A DNA stretch of 10,460 bases from Pseudomonadota bacterium (GTDB lineage: Bacteria; Pseudomonadota; Gammaproteobacteria; Xanthomonadales; Rhodanobacteraceae). The DNA lies in contig JAEZQS010000202.1 of NCBI GenBank assembly GCA_023412995.1, forward strand, positions 1-10,460, given 5' to 3'. A program made the translations under genes and the position numbers. Shown here one piece after another: positions 1 through 6,334 of the stretch; positions within the stretch are counted from its first letter, which is position 1; the number at the start of each line of letters is the position of its first letter. The notes below the pieces were generated by a model. That model was not told the origin of the DNA and did not search any database. It was given only the letters and a program-made list of their open reading frames with translations.

Positions 1-597
1 GGGCAGGTCCGCTCCGGCCAGTCCGTCCACCATCAGCACGCCGACGTCGCCGTCGGCCGACTCGGTGCGAAAGCAGCGCGGCGTGTTGCCGCTGCCGTCG
101 ACCTCGATGCGGCGCACGCGGCGGGCAAGGCGGCGGTCGCGCGGCGCCAGCACCAGGCGCCAGGCATCGCGGCTGCCGTGCGCGGTGAGCGTGAAGTCGC
201 GCGCGAGCGCGGCGGCGTCGCCGCCGAGCAGGGCCGAGAAGCCGCGCAGGAAGCCTTCCAGTTCCGGTGCCTGGCCGAGTGCGAAGCGGCGTGGCTCGCG
301 CGTGCCGCGGCGGACCACGGCCTCGCCGTCGGCAACGGTGGTTTCCTCGCGGTAGGGCCGGTCCACGCGCTTGCCGAGGTGGCCCGGCCCGAGGTAGGCC
401 AGTTCGCCATGCAGCACCAGCGGCCGCTCCAGCACGCTGGAGAAGCGCACTTCGGTGTAGGGCGTGCGGGCCGGTGCCTCGCGCGCAAGGCTCGCGACCA
501 GCGCGGCCGCGTCGAGGCCGTCCTCAGGTGGCGCCGCGCGAAGCGGCGACGCCGCCAACAGGCTGCCCAGCAGCAGCGCGGCCATCGCCGTAGCCAT
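1..597 (-). CDS. LolA-related outer-membrane lipoprotein carrier protein of the aryl-polyene cluster (3' end beyond window)
   Basis: The frame is open from an ATG at 597 to the left edge, giving 199 residues with no stop. LolA-like proteins are about 200 residues, so only a few are probably missing. The N-terminus (MATAMAALLLGSLLAASPLRA) is a typical signal peptide with a likely cleavage after SPLRA or AA near residue 22. The mature part has the LolA-fold pattern YTEVRFSSVLERPLVLHGEL, followed by a YLGPGHLGKRV stretch and a late RIEVDGSGN segment. The family shuttles lipids or lipoproteins across the periplasm; in aryl-polyene clusters a LolA-related protein is thought to help deliver the polyene lipid to the outer membrane. 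A GGAA element at 603-606 supports the start. The start lies inside the acyltransferase gene, overlapping it by 74 bases in another frame. An alternative in-frame ATG is at 585. The cluster role comes from context. Confidence 0.8.
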   Translation of the reverse strand, partial: MATAMAALLLGSLLAASPLRAAPPEDGLDAAALVASLAREAPARTPYTEVRFSSVLERPLVLHGELAYLGPGHLGKRVDRPYREETTVADGEAVVRRGTREPRRFALGQAPELEGFLRGFSALLGGDAAALARDFTLTAHGSRDAWRLVLAPRDRRLARRVRRIEVDGSGNTPRCFRTESADGDVGVLMVDGLAGADLP

Positions 598-1504
598 CGA
601 GGTTCCAGAAATCATGCCAGTTGAACCAGTTGTAGGGATCGTCACGGACGTGGTGCTCCAGGCGCGCAGCGTACCGCTGCACTTCGGCCCGCAGGCCGGC
701 ATCGCGCGAGCGCCGCGGCAGCACCAGCTCGTCGGCGAACGGCTCGAAGTAGACATCGTAGCGGTTGCCGCCGCGGTACATGCCGAAGCACAGCACCACC
801 GGTGCCTTCAGGATCGAGCCGATCAGGAACGGCGCGACCGGGAACGCCGCCGGCGCGCCGAGGAAATCGACGATCATGGTCGCCTCGTGCGGACGCGCGC
901 GGTCGGCCAGCAGCGCCGCCAGCGCCCCTTCGCCGATCGCCTCGCCCAGCGCGAGCACGATGTCGGTGCCAGGCCGGCGCGCGTCGATCACCGCGGCGCC
1001 GATGGCCGGGTTGATCGCGTGCAGCAGTTCGGTCAGCGCCGGCGTGTGGCCGGTGTCCAGCACCACCCGCACCTTGATGTCGGGGCGCTCCACGGCGGCG
1101 GCGCGCAGCACCTCGAAGCTGCCGCAATGGGACCCCAGCAGCAGCACGCCGCGGTCGGGGCGGATGCGCGCGGCAAGTTCGTCCAGCCCGTGCATGCGCA
1201 CGTCGAAGCGCTGGAAGTGGTCGCTCAGCAGGAACACGCGGTCGAGGATGGTCGCCGCGAAGCGGTGGATGTGGCGCAGCACCTGCCACGCGGACGCGCG
1301 GCGGCCGGTCGCCCGGCGCAGGAAGGCGTAGGACACGCGCCGCTCGAACGGGCGCCGGATGAAGAAGTACAGGGTGATCGGGTACAGGATGGCGCGCGCG
1401 ACCGGTCGCCCGCAGTGCAGGCCGATGGTGCGGATCAGCCAGATGGCGAAGCGCCCGCCGCCTTCGGGGCGCGACGTCCAGTGCGGATTCACGTCCACTC
1501 CCAT
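524..1504 (-). CDS. LpxL/HtrB-like lysophospholipid acyltransferase of the aryl-polyene cluster
   Basis: This 326-residue protein belongs to the lipid A biosynthesis lauroyl/myristoyl acyltransferase superfamily. It has an amphipathic or membrane-anchoring N-terminus (about residues 20-50, ending in ITLYFFIRRPF). The catalytic HX4E motif is GSHCGSFEVLR, with His126 and Glu131. A later FLGAPAAFPVAPFLIG block at about 214-229 matches the substrate-binding region of the family. The conserved fold seems to end at YNWFNWHDFW (291-300), leaving a roughly 26-residue Ala/Gly-rich tail. It probably acylates the glycerol- or lipid-linked head group that carries the polyene at the inner membrane; the exact acceptor is inferred. 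The ATG at 1504 was chosen because a GAGGGG element lies 9 bases upstream (1514-1519). A frame open to 1762 would start inside the dehydratase gene. The gene overlaps the dehydratase by 16 bases and the LolA-like gene by 74. Confidence 0.88.
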   Translation of the reverse strand: MGVDVNPHWTSRPEGGGRFAIWLIRTIGLHCGRPVARAILYPITLYFFIRRPFERRVSYAFLRRATGRRASAWQVLRHIHRFAATILDRVFLLSDHFQRFDVRMHGLDELAARIRPDRGVLLLGSHCGSFEVLRAAAVERPDIKVRVVLDTGHTPALTELLHAINPAIGAAVIDARRPGTDIVLALGEAIGEGALAALLADRARPHEATMIVDFLGAPAAFPVAPFLIGSILKAPVVLCFGMYRGGNRYDVYFEPFADELVLPRRSRDAGLRAEVQRYAARLEHHVRDDPYNWFNWHDFWNLDGYGDGRAAAGQPVGGVAASRGAT

Positions 1505-1791
1505 TCCCCTTCGCCCCTCGCGATGATGGTTCCCCCGCGCTCGACGCGAAAGCGCAGCCGCGTCCCCTCCAGGGAAGCCACCAGGCGGGCTTCCTGCCCC
1601 GGCAGCAGCGGAGCCAGGAATTTTACCGCAGCAAGCTGGCGCAGGTACCCCGCGTGGCGGGCGCCCACGGCGGCAGCGACGCGGTCGAGCAGCACCACGC
1701 CCGGAACCACGGGCTGGCCGGGGAAATGGCCGGGCAGGAACGGCGCGTCCGCGCCGATGCAAAACGGCAGGTCAAGTCCGGTCCCGCTCAC
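1489..1791 (-). CDS. Short hot-dog-fold 3-hydroxyacyl-ACP dehydratase (ApeI/FabZ-like)
   Basis: This 100-residue protein has the dehydratase signature GHFPGQPVVPGVVLLDRV, with the presumed catalytic His22 and an acidic residue, Asp36, fourteen positions later. In FabZ that position is usually Glu; in FabA it is Asp. The protein would dehydrate beta-hydroxyacyl-ACP intermediates so that the conjugated polyene chain forms. It is shorter than FabZ (about 150 residues) and keeps only the central part of the hot-dog fold, which is usual for the ApeI-like dehydratases of aryl-polyene clusters. The start is a GTG at 1791, chosen because it overlaps the TGA of the upstream membrane-protein gene in a GTGA arrangement. 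A GAGAGGGG ribosome-binding element at 1798-1805 precedes it by six bases. The open frame continues far upstream, but that part is low-complexity shadow sequence. Translation is very probably coupled to both neighbours. Confidence 0.85.
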   Translation of the reverse strand: MSGTGLDLPFCIGADAPFLPGHFPGQPVVPGVVLLDRVAAAVGARHAGYLRQLAAVKFLAPLLPGQEARLVASLEGTRLRFRVERGGTIIARGEGEWEWT

Positions 1792-2552
1792 GGCGCGCCC
1801 CTCTCGCGCTCGCCCGCCAGGCCGTGCACCAGCGCCGGCCAGCGCTGCACCAGGCGGGCCAGGAACAGCGGCAGCGGCAGGTGCTCCACGTGGCGCAGGC
1901 GCCAGCGGCGGTAGGCGTACTCGACGAGCAGGAAGGCCGGCACCAGCGCAAGGCTGCCGAAGTGCAGCCAGTGGCGCCAGCCGGGGTTCGAAAGGCGGCC
2001 CGCGCCGGGCCAGCCGAACGCGTCGGCAAGGCCCCCCGGCACCAGCCAGAGCAGCGCCGCAAGCAGCAGCGCGTGCGTACCCAGCAGCAGTGCCCAGGCC
2101 AGGGTGAGGCCACGCGCATAGGCGCGCAGCCCGCGCTGCTGCAGCCGTTCCGGGCCGTCGATGACGCGGATCGCGCAGGCAATCAGCGGTTCGACTCCCG
2201 GTCGCAGCGTGCGCGCGAACAACGTGGCGATGGCGGCCGTGACGCCGACCGGGACCGCATCGACGGCCAGCCGCCCGAGTCCGGCGAGGCCCAGCCAGGC
2301 CAGCACGGCTGCCAGTGCGAACCAGGCCATCCATGCCGCGGCGCTGCCGCGCGCGAGCGCCGCCAGCAGGAACAGGCTCGCCAGCACCAGGACGGCCAGT
2401 TCGTCCAGCCAGTCCTGGCCAAGGGCGTGGCCGGCCAGCAGCAAGGCGACGTACAAGGCGATTCCGCCGCCCAGCACGCCGCGTCGCCAGGCCGATGCGC
2501 GGGGGCGGGCGCCCGGTTCGCGCCGCGGCGGCAGGTGGGTGCTGGGTTGCAT
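1788..2552 (-). CDS. Polytopic inner-membrane protein of the aryl-polyene cluster (COG4648-like)
   Basis: This 254-residue protein has about six hydrophobic segments, at roughly residues 25-43, 50-68, 72-92, 96-112, 147-172 and 195-213, and positively charged loops. The segment FARTLRPGVEPLIACAIRVI (112-131), followed by a LTLAWALLLG helix, resembles the uncharacterised membrane proteins (COG4648-like, from memory) that sit beside acyl carrier protein and dehydratase genes in aryl-polyene loci. Its biochemical role is not established; anchoring or organising the synthase at the membrane is only a guess. The ATG at 2552 gives MQPSTHLPPRREPG; the open frame continues up to 2720, but that extension would run into the acyl carrier protein gene and looks like shadow sequence. 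The upstream SD is weak (GGAT). The stop overlaps the dehydratase start by four bases. A weak promoter candidate and an inverted repeat lie in the 124-bp gap upstream. Confidence 0.8.
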   Translation of the reverse strand: MQPSTHLPPRREPGARPRASAWRRGVLGGGIALYVALLLAGHALGQDWLDELAVLVLASLFLLAALARGSAAAWMAWFALAAVLAWLGLAGLGRLAVDAVPVGVTAAIATLFARTLRPGVEPLIACAIRVIDGPERLQQRGLRAYARGLTLAWALLLGTHALLLAALLWLVPGGLADAFGWPGAGRLSNPGWRHWLHFGSLALVPAFLLVEYAYRRWRLRHVEHLPLPLFLARLVQRWPALVHGLAGERERGAP

Positions 2553-2583
2553 GCGATCCGGGACGACGGCAGGCGGGGCAGCG

Positions 2584-2611
2584 ACTTTACCCCGCGCGGT
2601 GGCGGCAGCAA
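2584..2611 (-). promoter_or_regulatory. Candidate internal sigma70-like promoter for the membrane-protein/dehydratase/acyltransferase genes
   Basis: Read on the minus strand, TTGCTG (2606-2611) and TAAAGT (2584-2589) are separated by 16 bases. Transcription would begin about 25 bases before the ATG at 2552. The -10 matches the consensus at four of six positions and the -35 at only three, so this is a weak candidate. It lies in the only sizeable gap within the operon. Confidence 0.25.
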
Positions 2612-2637
2612 CGCCCGCGGATGCCGCGCCTCGCCCG

Positions 2638-2651
2638 GTCCCGCGCGGGAC
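2638..2651. repeat. 14-bp perfect palindrome in the gap after the acyl carrier protein gene
   Basis: The sequence GTCCCGCGCGGGAC is self-complementary and lies 26 bases past the acyl carrier protein stop. No T-run follows on the minus strand, so it is not a typical intrinsic terminator. It could form a small RNA stem that protects or uncouples the acyl carrier protein message, or it could be incidental in DNA this rich in GC. Confidence 0.4.
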
Positions 2652-2676
2652 GGGGCTGGAGCGGGCGGGCAGGGCT

Positions 2677-2964
2677 TCAGGCCGCCGCGCGGTTCTGCTC
2701 GATGTGCTCCGACAGCGCACGCAGGCTGCCGAAGATGCGCTGGTTGTCCGGATTGTCCGAGCGCAGCTGGAAGCCGTAGTGGCGCGACACCGCCAGCGCG
2801 AGTTCCAGCGCGTCGATCGAGTCCAGTCCCAGGTCGCCGCCGAACAGGGCGGCTTCGGGATCGATCTGCGCGGGCTGCACCCAATCGATGTTGAGGCTGC
2901 TCACGATGAGCTGGGCGAGTTCGCTTTCGGCGGGCGTTTGCAGGGCGCGGGGTTCGGCGGACAT
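2677..2964 (-). CDS. xanC: Acyl carrier protein of the xanthomonadin/aryl-polyene synthase
   Basis: This 95-residue protein carries the phosphopantetheine attachment motif GGDLGLDSIDALEL, with the modified Ser49 inside the classic LDSIDALEL core. The family carries the growing acyl chain as a thioester in the cytoplasm. In Xanthomonas, XanC is the acyl carrier protein loaded with 3-hydroxybenzoate by the ligase XanA2 to prime the type II polyketide-like synthase. I use the name xanC because this acyl carrier protein is encoded divergently beside xanB2, but other acyl carrier proteins can occur in such clusters, so the exact match is inferred. The ATG at 2964 gives MSAEPRALQTP; a longer frame up to 3045 would run through the promoter region and is rejected. 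The ribosome-binding site is weak. It is the first gene of the minus-strand operon seen here, with a 124-bp gap before the next gene. Confidence 0.9.
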   Translation of the reverse strand: MSAEPRALQTPAESELAQLIVSSLNIDWVQPAQIDPEAALFGGDLGLDSIDALELALAVSRHYGFQLRSDNPDNQRIFGSLRALSEHIEQNRAAA

Positions 2965-2993
2965 AGGCTCGATCGGGCGGGCGGATCGGCCGC

Positions 2994-3003
2994 AGTGTAT
3001 CAT
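2994..3003. promoter_or_regulatory. Overlapping divergent -10 elements between the acyl carrier protein gene and xanB2
   Basis: On the minus strand TACACT (2994-2999) is preceded by TGA, giving an extended -10 (TGATACACT) about 30 bases before the acyl carrier protein ATG. On the plus strand TATCAT (2998-3003, five of six consensus matches) lies about 70 bases before xanB2. The two hexamers share two bases, so the two directions would compete for RNA polymerase. No clear -35 is visible on either side. Confidence 0.45.
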
Positions 3004-3077
3004 CCGCGCCCCGTCGCGAGCCCTCGCCACGCCCTGCCCTTCCACATCGTTCCCGCCAGGCCGCCCACCGCACCCGC

Positions 3078-4076
3078 ATGTCCATCCCGATGAGTGAACC
3101 CGGGCCCGTGGCGCCGCCGCTGGCGATCGACTACGCCCAGGCCCCGCTCGCGGAGCTGCTTGCCGGGAACACGCTGGCGGTGATCGGTTTCGGCAGCCAT
3201 GCGCCGCAAGCCGACGACCCGCGCGTGCTGCGGCTGGGGCTGCCGCTGCTGTCGGAAACCGCCTCGCAGGCGCCGGTGGTGGAGGTCTGGCGCGCCGGCG
3301 CGCCGGTGCGGAGCGGGCGCGAAGGCGACCTGCGCTGGAGCAGCGACGGCGAGCACCTCTTCGTCGCCCTCGAACTGGACGAGGCGCTGCACGGCGGCAT
3401 CGAGGCCGCGGCCGAACAGGCCTACCGCAGCCTGCGCCGCTTCATCGCGGCCAGTCCCATGCCGCATTGCCTGCGGCTGTGGAACTACCTCGACGCGATC
3501 AACGAAGGCGATGGGGACGACGAGCGCTACCGGCGCTTCTGCGCCGGCCGTGCGATCGGCATGCGCGACGGCGGAGATGCCCCGTACCCCGCCGCCACCG
3601 CGATCGGACGCCAGGACGGCGTGCGCGTGCTGCAGGTGTATGGCCTCGCGGGCCGCCGCCCCGGCACGCCGGTGGAAAACCCCCGGCAGGTGAGCGCCTG
3701 GCGGTATCCGCGCCAGTACGGGCCGACCGCACCGACGTTCGCCCGCGGCATGCGCGACGCCGACGGGCAGCTGCTGATCTCCGGCACCGCGGCGGTGGTC
3801 GGCCACGCCTCGCGCCACCACGACGATCTCGCGGCGCAGGTGGAAGAGACCTGGGCCAATCTGGGCAGCCTGCTGCAGGAGTCGGCGGTCGGCGATCCAC
3901 GCATCGGGCGGCGCACGCGCCTCAAGGCCTATCTGCGCGACCCCGCCGACGCCGGCTTCGTCGCCGCCGCGGTGGCAGCGCGCGCGCCGGACCTGGGCGG
4001 CCTGCTGCTGCTCGGCGGCGACATCTGCCGGCGCGAACTGCTGGTGGAAATCGACGGTTTCCAGGCACCGCCGTAA
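3078..4076 (+). CDS. xanB2: XanB2-type chorismatase / 3-hydroxybenzoate synthase
   Basis: This 332-residue protein belongs to the chorismatase family (FkbO, Hyg5, XanB2). It splits chorismate; XanB2 yields 3-hydroxybenzoate, the primer of xanthomonadin, and 4-hydroxybenzoate, which feeds ubiquinone. Family blocks seen in order are LRLWNYLDAIN (132-142), RYRRFCAGR (150-158), AWRYPRQYGPTAPTFARG (207-224), LISGTAAVVGHASRHH (233-248) and CRRELLVEIDG (317-327). Glu324 is the likely catalytic glutamate, and Cys317 sits seven residues before it, as in the Hyg5/XanB2 3-hydroxybenzoate-forming type. The length is normal for the family and no key block is missing. The first ATG (3078) is used, but the in-frame ATG at 3090 is equally plausible because neither has a good ribosome-binding site. 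The gene diverges from the pigment operon, as expected for the pathway supplier. Confidence 0.95.
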   Translation: MSIPMSEPGPVAPPLAIDYAQAPLAELLAGNTLAVIGFGSHAPQADDPRVLRLGLPLLSETASQAPVVEVWRAGAPVRSGREGDLRWSSDGEHLFVALELDEALHGGIEAAAEQAYRSLRRFIAASPMPHCLRLWNYLDAINEGDGDDERYRRFCAGRAIGMRDGGDAPYPAATAIGRQDGVRVLQVYGLAGRRPGTPVENPRQVSAWRYPRQYGPTAPTFARGMRDADGQLLISGTAAVVGHASRHHDDLAAQVEETWANLGSLLQESAVGDPRIGRRTRLKAYLRDPADAGFVAAAVAARAPDLGGLLLLGGDICRRELLVEIDGFQAPP

Positions 4077-4090
4077 CGCCATGGGGTTTG

Positions 4091-4136
4091 CGCGGGCGCC
4101 CGCGTGGCATTCAGCACCCGCGCACGCAGCGCGTGC
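4091..4136. repeat. Two hairpins after xanB2 without a T-run
   Basis: A 14-bp perfect palindrome at 4091-4104 (CGCGGGCGCCCGCG) is followed by a stem of GCACGC/GCGTGC with a three-base loop at 4122-4136. No T-run follows, so a standard intrinsic terminator is not supported. They may stabilise the 3' end of the xanB2 message or weakly attenuate read-through into the next gene. Confidence 0.4.
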
Positions 4137-4162
4137 CATCCTGCCCAACCCCGGCCGCCCCG

Positions 4163-4168
4163 TAGGAG
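4163..4168 (+). promoter_or_regulatory. Ribosome-binding site that sets the beta-propeller gene start
   Basis: TAGGAG lies five bases before the ATG at 4174. It selects that ATG, which begins a clear signal peptide, over the longer open frame starting at 4081 just after xanB2. Confidence 0.7.
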
Positions 4169-4173
4169 CCCGC

Positions 4174-5160
4174 ATGACCCTGCCCCGCACCCGCTGGCCC
4201 ATCCACTCGCTGCACGCCGCCGCCATCGCGCTCGTGTTCGCCTGCGCGCAGGCGGCTGCCGCCCCGCTCGCCTACGTACCCAACCAGAAAAGCGGTTCGA
4301 TCTCGGTGATCGACACGGCGACCGACCAGGTGGTGCGCACGCTGACGGCGCAGGGCACGCTCGGCAAGCGCCTGCAGGCGATCGAGGTCGCGGCCGACGG
4401 CAGCGCCCTTTACGTGGTGGATGCCGCGCGCAGCCTGCTGGTGGCGATCGACCCCGCGCGTGACGCCGTGGTGGACACGGCCGACATCGGGCCCGGCGCC
4501 GAAGGCTTGCGCCTCGCCCCGGACGGAAAGACGCTCGCGGTGTGCGCCGAGGCGCAGCACCAGGCGCTGCTGCTCGCCGCGGCGACGCTGGCGATCGAGG
4601 CGCGCATCCCGGTGCAGGGCCGCAATCCCGAGCACTGCGAGTTCACGCCCGACGGCAAGTGGCTGCTGACCAGCAACGAAGGTTCCGACAACCTCGACCT
4701 GATCGACGTCGGCAAGCGCGCATCGGTCGCCACCATCGCGACCAGCGGCCATCCGCGCGGTGCCGCGTTCATCGATGCGACGCATGCGTGGGTGGCGCAG
4801 GAAGGCGCCAACGCGGTGGACCTCGTCGACATCGCGGCGCGCACGCGCGTGGCGAGCGTCCCGACGGCGCTCCGCGCCGCCGGCGTGATCGCCAGCCCCG
4901 ACCGCACGCGCGTCTACGTAGCCAATGGCGGCGCGGGCAGCGTCTCGGTGGTGGATGTCGCCCGCCGCGAGGTGGTGAAGGAGATCCCCGTCGGCAAGCG
5001 GCCGTGGAACATGGCGCTGACGCCCGACGGCGGCACGCTGTATGTTGCCAACGGGCGCTCCAACAGCGTCAGCGTCATCGACACCAAGACGCTCGCCGTC
5101 CGCGGCGAGATTGCCGTGGGCGAGTTGCCCTGGGGCGTCGTCGTCGCGCCCGCACCCTGA
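4174..5160 (+). CDS. Secreted YVTN-repeat beta-propeller protein, PQQ-catabolism-associated type
   Basis: This 328-residue protein has a signal peptide (residues 1 to about 30, ending in ACAQAAAA) followed by seven-bladed-propeller repeats. YVTN-type blades are visible at AYVPNQKSGSISVIDT (33-48), RVYVANGGAGSVSVVD (246-261) and LYVANGRSNSVSVIDT (289-304), with SPDGxxLY-like turns between. The end of the protein (GKRPWNMALTPD, then GELPWGVVVAP) resembles the family described as PQQ-dependent catabolism-associated beta-propeller proteins; YncE of E. coli is a more distant relative. It would be periplasmic; a binding or chaperone role for a quinoprotein dehydrogenase is suggested in the family but not proven. 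No PQQ dehydrogenase or cytochrome is in the window. The start at 4174 is set by the TAGGAG element and the signal peptide. A strong terminator follows, so it is probably transcribed apart from adhC. Confidence 0.85.
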   Translation: MTLPRTRWPIHSLHAAAIALVFACAQAAAAPLAYVPNQKSGSISVIDTATDQVVRTLTAQGTLGKRLQAIEVAADGSALYVVDAARSLLVAIDPARDAVVDTADIGPGAEGLRLAPDGKTLAVCAEAQHQALLLAAATLAIEARIPVQGRNPEHCEFTPDGKWLLTSNEGSDNLDLIDVGKRASVATIATSGHPRGAAFIDATHAWVAQEGANAVDLVDIAARTRVASVPTALRAAGVIASPDRTRVYVANGGAGSVSVVDVARREVVKEIPVGKRPWNMALTPDGGTLYVANGRSNSVSVIDTKTLAVRGEIAVGELPWGVVVAPAP

Positions 5161-5170
5161 TTCGCAACCG

Positions 5171-5195
5171 CCCGCCGGCGCGCCGGCGGGTTTTC
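5171..5195 (+). terminator. Intrinsic terminator after the beta-propeller gene
   Basis: Positions 5171-5190 form a 20-bp perfect palindrome made only of G and C, which can fold as an eight-base-pair stem with a four-base loop. It is followed directly by TTTT (5191-5194). It lies 11 bases past the beta-propeller stop and upstream of the adhC ribosome-binding site. Confidence 0.8.
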
Positions 5196-5207
5196 CTGTT
5201 CGAGCCT

Positions 5208-5211
5208 GGAG
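5208..5211 (+). promoter_or_regulatory. Ribosome-binding site of adhC
   Basis: GGAG lies eight bases before the ATG at 5220. It supports that start over a longer open frame that runs antiphase through the beta-propeller gene. I see no convincing promoter between the terminator and this site. Confidence 0.65.
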
Positions 5212-5219
5212 ATGCACCG

Positions 5220-6332
5220 ATGAAAACCCGCGCCGCCGTTGCCTGGGAAGCCGGCCAGCCGCTGTCGATCGAGGACGTGGATCTCGAGGGGCCGCGCGCC
5301 GGCGAAGTGCTGGTACGGCTCGCCGCGACCGGCGTCTGCCACACCGATGCCTTCACGCTGTCGGGCGAGGATCCCGAGGGCCTCTTCCCCGTGATCCTTG
5401 GCCACGAAGGCGCCGGCATCGTGCAGGAGGTCGGCGAAGGCGTCACCAGCGTGCTGCCGGGCGACCACGTGATCCCGCTCTATACGCCCGAGTGCGGCGT
5501 GTGCCGCTTCTGCACCTCGGGCAAGACCAACCTCTGCCAGGCGATCCGCGCCACCCAGGGCAAGGGCCTGATGCCGGACGGCACCTCGCGCTTCTCGAAA
5601 AACGGCCAGCCGATCCTGCACTACATGGGCACCAGCACGTTTTCCGAATACACCGTGCTGCCGGAAATCGCGGTGGCGAAGATCAATCCCGCCGCGCCGC
5701 TCGACAAGGTGTGCCTGCTCGGCTGCGGCATCACCACCGGCATCGGCGCGGTGCTCAACACCGCCAAGGTGACGCCGGGCGCCACCGTCGCGGTGTTCGG
5801 CCTCGGCGGCATCGGCCTGTCGGTGGTGCAGGGCGCGGTGATGGCGAAGGCGTCGCGCATCCTCGCCATCGACCGCAACCCGTCCAAGTTCGAGATGGCG
5901 CGCGCGCTCGGCGCAACCGACTGCATCAATCCGGACGACCATCCGGGCACGCCGATCCAGCAGGTGGTGGTGGACCTCACCGATGGCGGCGTGGACTACT
6001 CCTTCGAGTGCATCGGCAACGTCCACGTCATGCGCGCGGCGCTGGAGTGCTGCCACAAGGGCTGGGGCGAATCGACCATCATCGGCGTCGCCGGCGCGGG
6101 ACAGGAAATCTCGACGCGTCCGTTCCAGCTGGTGACCGGGCGCGTCTGGCGCGGTTCGGCCTTCGGCGGCGTCAAGGGCCGCTCGCAGCTGCCGGGCTAC
6201 GTCGATCGCTACATGGACGGCGAACTCAAGATCGACGAGTTCGTCACCGAGGTGCTGCCGCTGGAGGAGATCAACCACGCCTTCGACCTGATGCACGAAG
6301 GCAAGGTGATCCGCTCGGTCATCCGCTACTGA
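5220..6332 (+). CDS. adhC: S-(hydroxymethyl)glutathione dehydrogenase / class III alcohol dehydrogenase
   Basis: This 370-residue zinc-dependent medium-chain dehydrogenase oxidises the spontaneous formaldehyde-glutathione adduct to S-formylglutathione with NAD+ in the cytoplasm, and can also reduce S-nitrosoglutathione. Catalytic zinc ligands are Cys40 (TGVCHTDAF), His62 (LGHEGAG) and Cys169 (LGCGITTG). Structural zinc ligands are Cys92, Cys95, Cys98 and Cys106 (ECGVCRFC, then NLC). The Rossmann motif GLGGIG is at 194-199, followed by the NAD-binding acidic residue Asp218. The end (GKVIRSVIRY) is typical of the family and the length is normal. The gene is also called frmA. The usual partner, S-formylglutathione hydrolase, does not follow; instead a TonB-dependent receptor starts two bases after the stop. 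This class is identified with high certainty. Confidence 0.97.
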   Translation: MKTRAAVAWEAGQPLSIEDVDLEGPRAGEVLVRLAATGVCHTDAFTLSGEDPEGLFPVILGHEGAGIVQEVGEGVTSVLPGDHVIPLYTPECGVCRFCTSGKTNLCQAIRATQGKGLMPDGTSRFSKNGQPILHYMGTSTFSEYTVLPEIAVAKINPAAPLDKVCLLGCGITTGIGAVLNTAKVTPGATVAVFGLGGIGLSVVQGAVMAKASRILAIDRNPSKFEMARALGATDCINPDDHPGTPIQQVVVDLTDGGVDYSFECIGNVHVMRAALECCHKGWGESTIIGVAGAGQEISTRPFQLVTGRVWRGSAFGGVKGRSQLPGYVDRYMDGELKIDEFVTEVLPLEEINHAFDLMHEGKVIRSVIRY

Positions 6333-6334
6333 GG

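Noticed and set aside
464..2107. 547-codon plus-strand open frame, and another at 1824-2894
   Set aside because: Both lie antisense to the pigment genes, have compositions dominated by Arg, Ala, Gln and His, and show no motif. They are by-products of high GC content in the real minus-strand genes.
2553..2676. A second acyl carrier protein in the gap of the pigment operon
   Set aside because: Aryl-polyene clusters often encode two acyl carrier proteins, but this 124-bp gap has no room for one and no LDS motif in any frame I read.
5042..6334. Upstream extension of the TonB receptor frame through adhC
   Set aside because: The open frame continues upstream, but the sequence is antiphase to adhC and lacks family similarity. 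The signal peptide at 6335 marks the real start.
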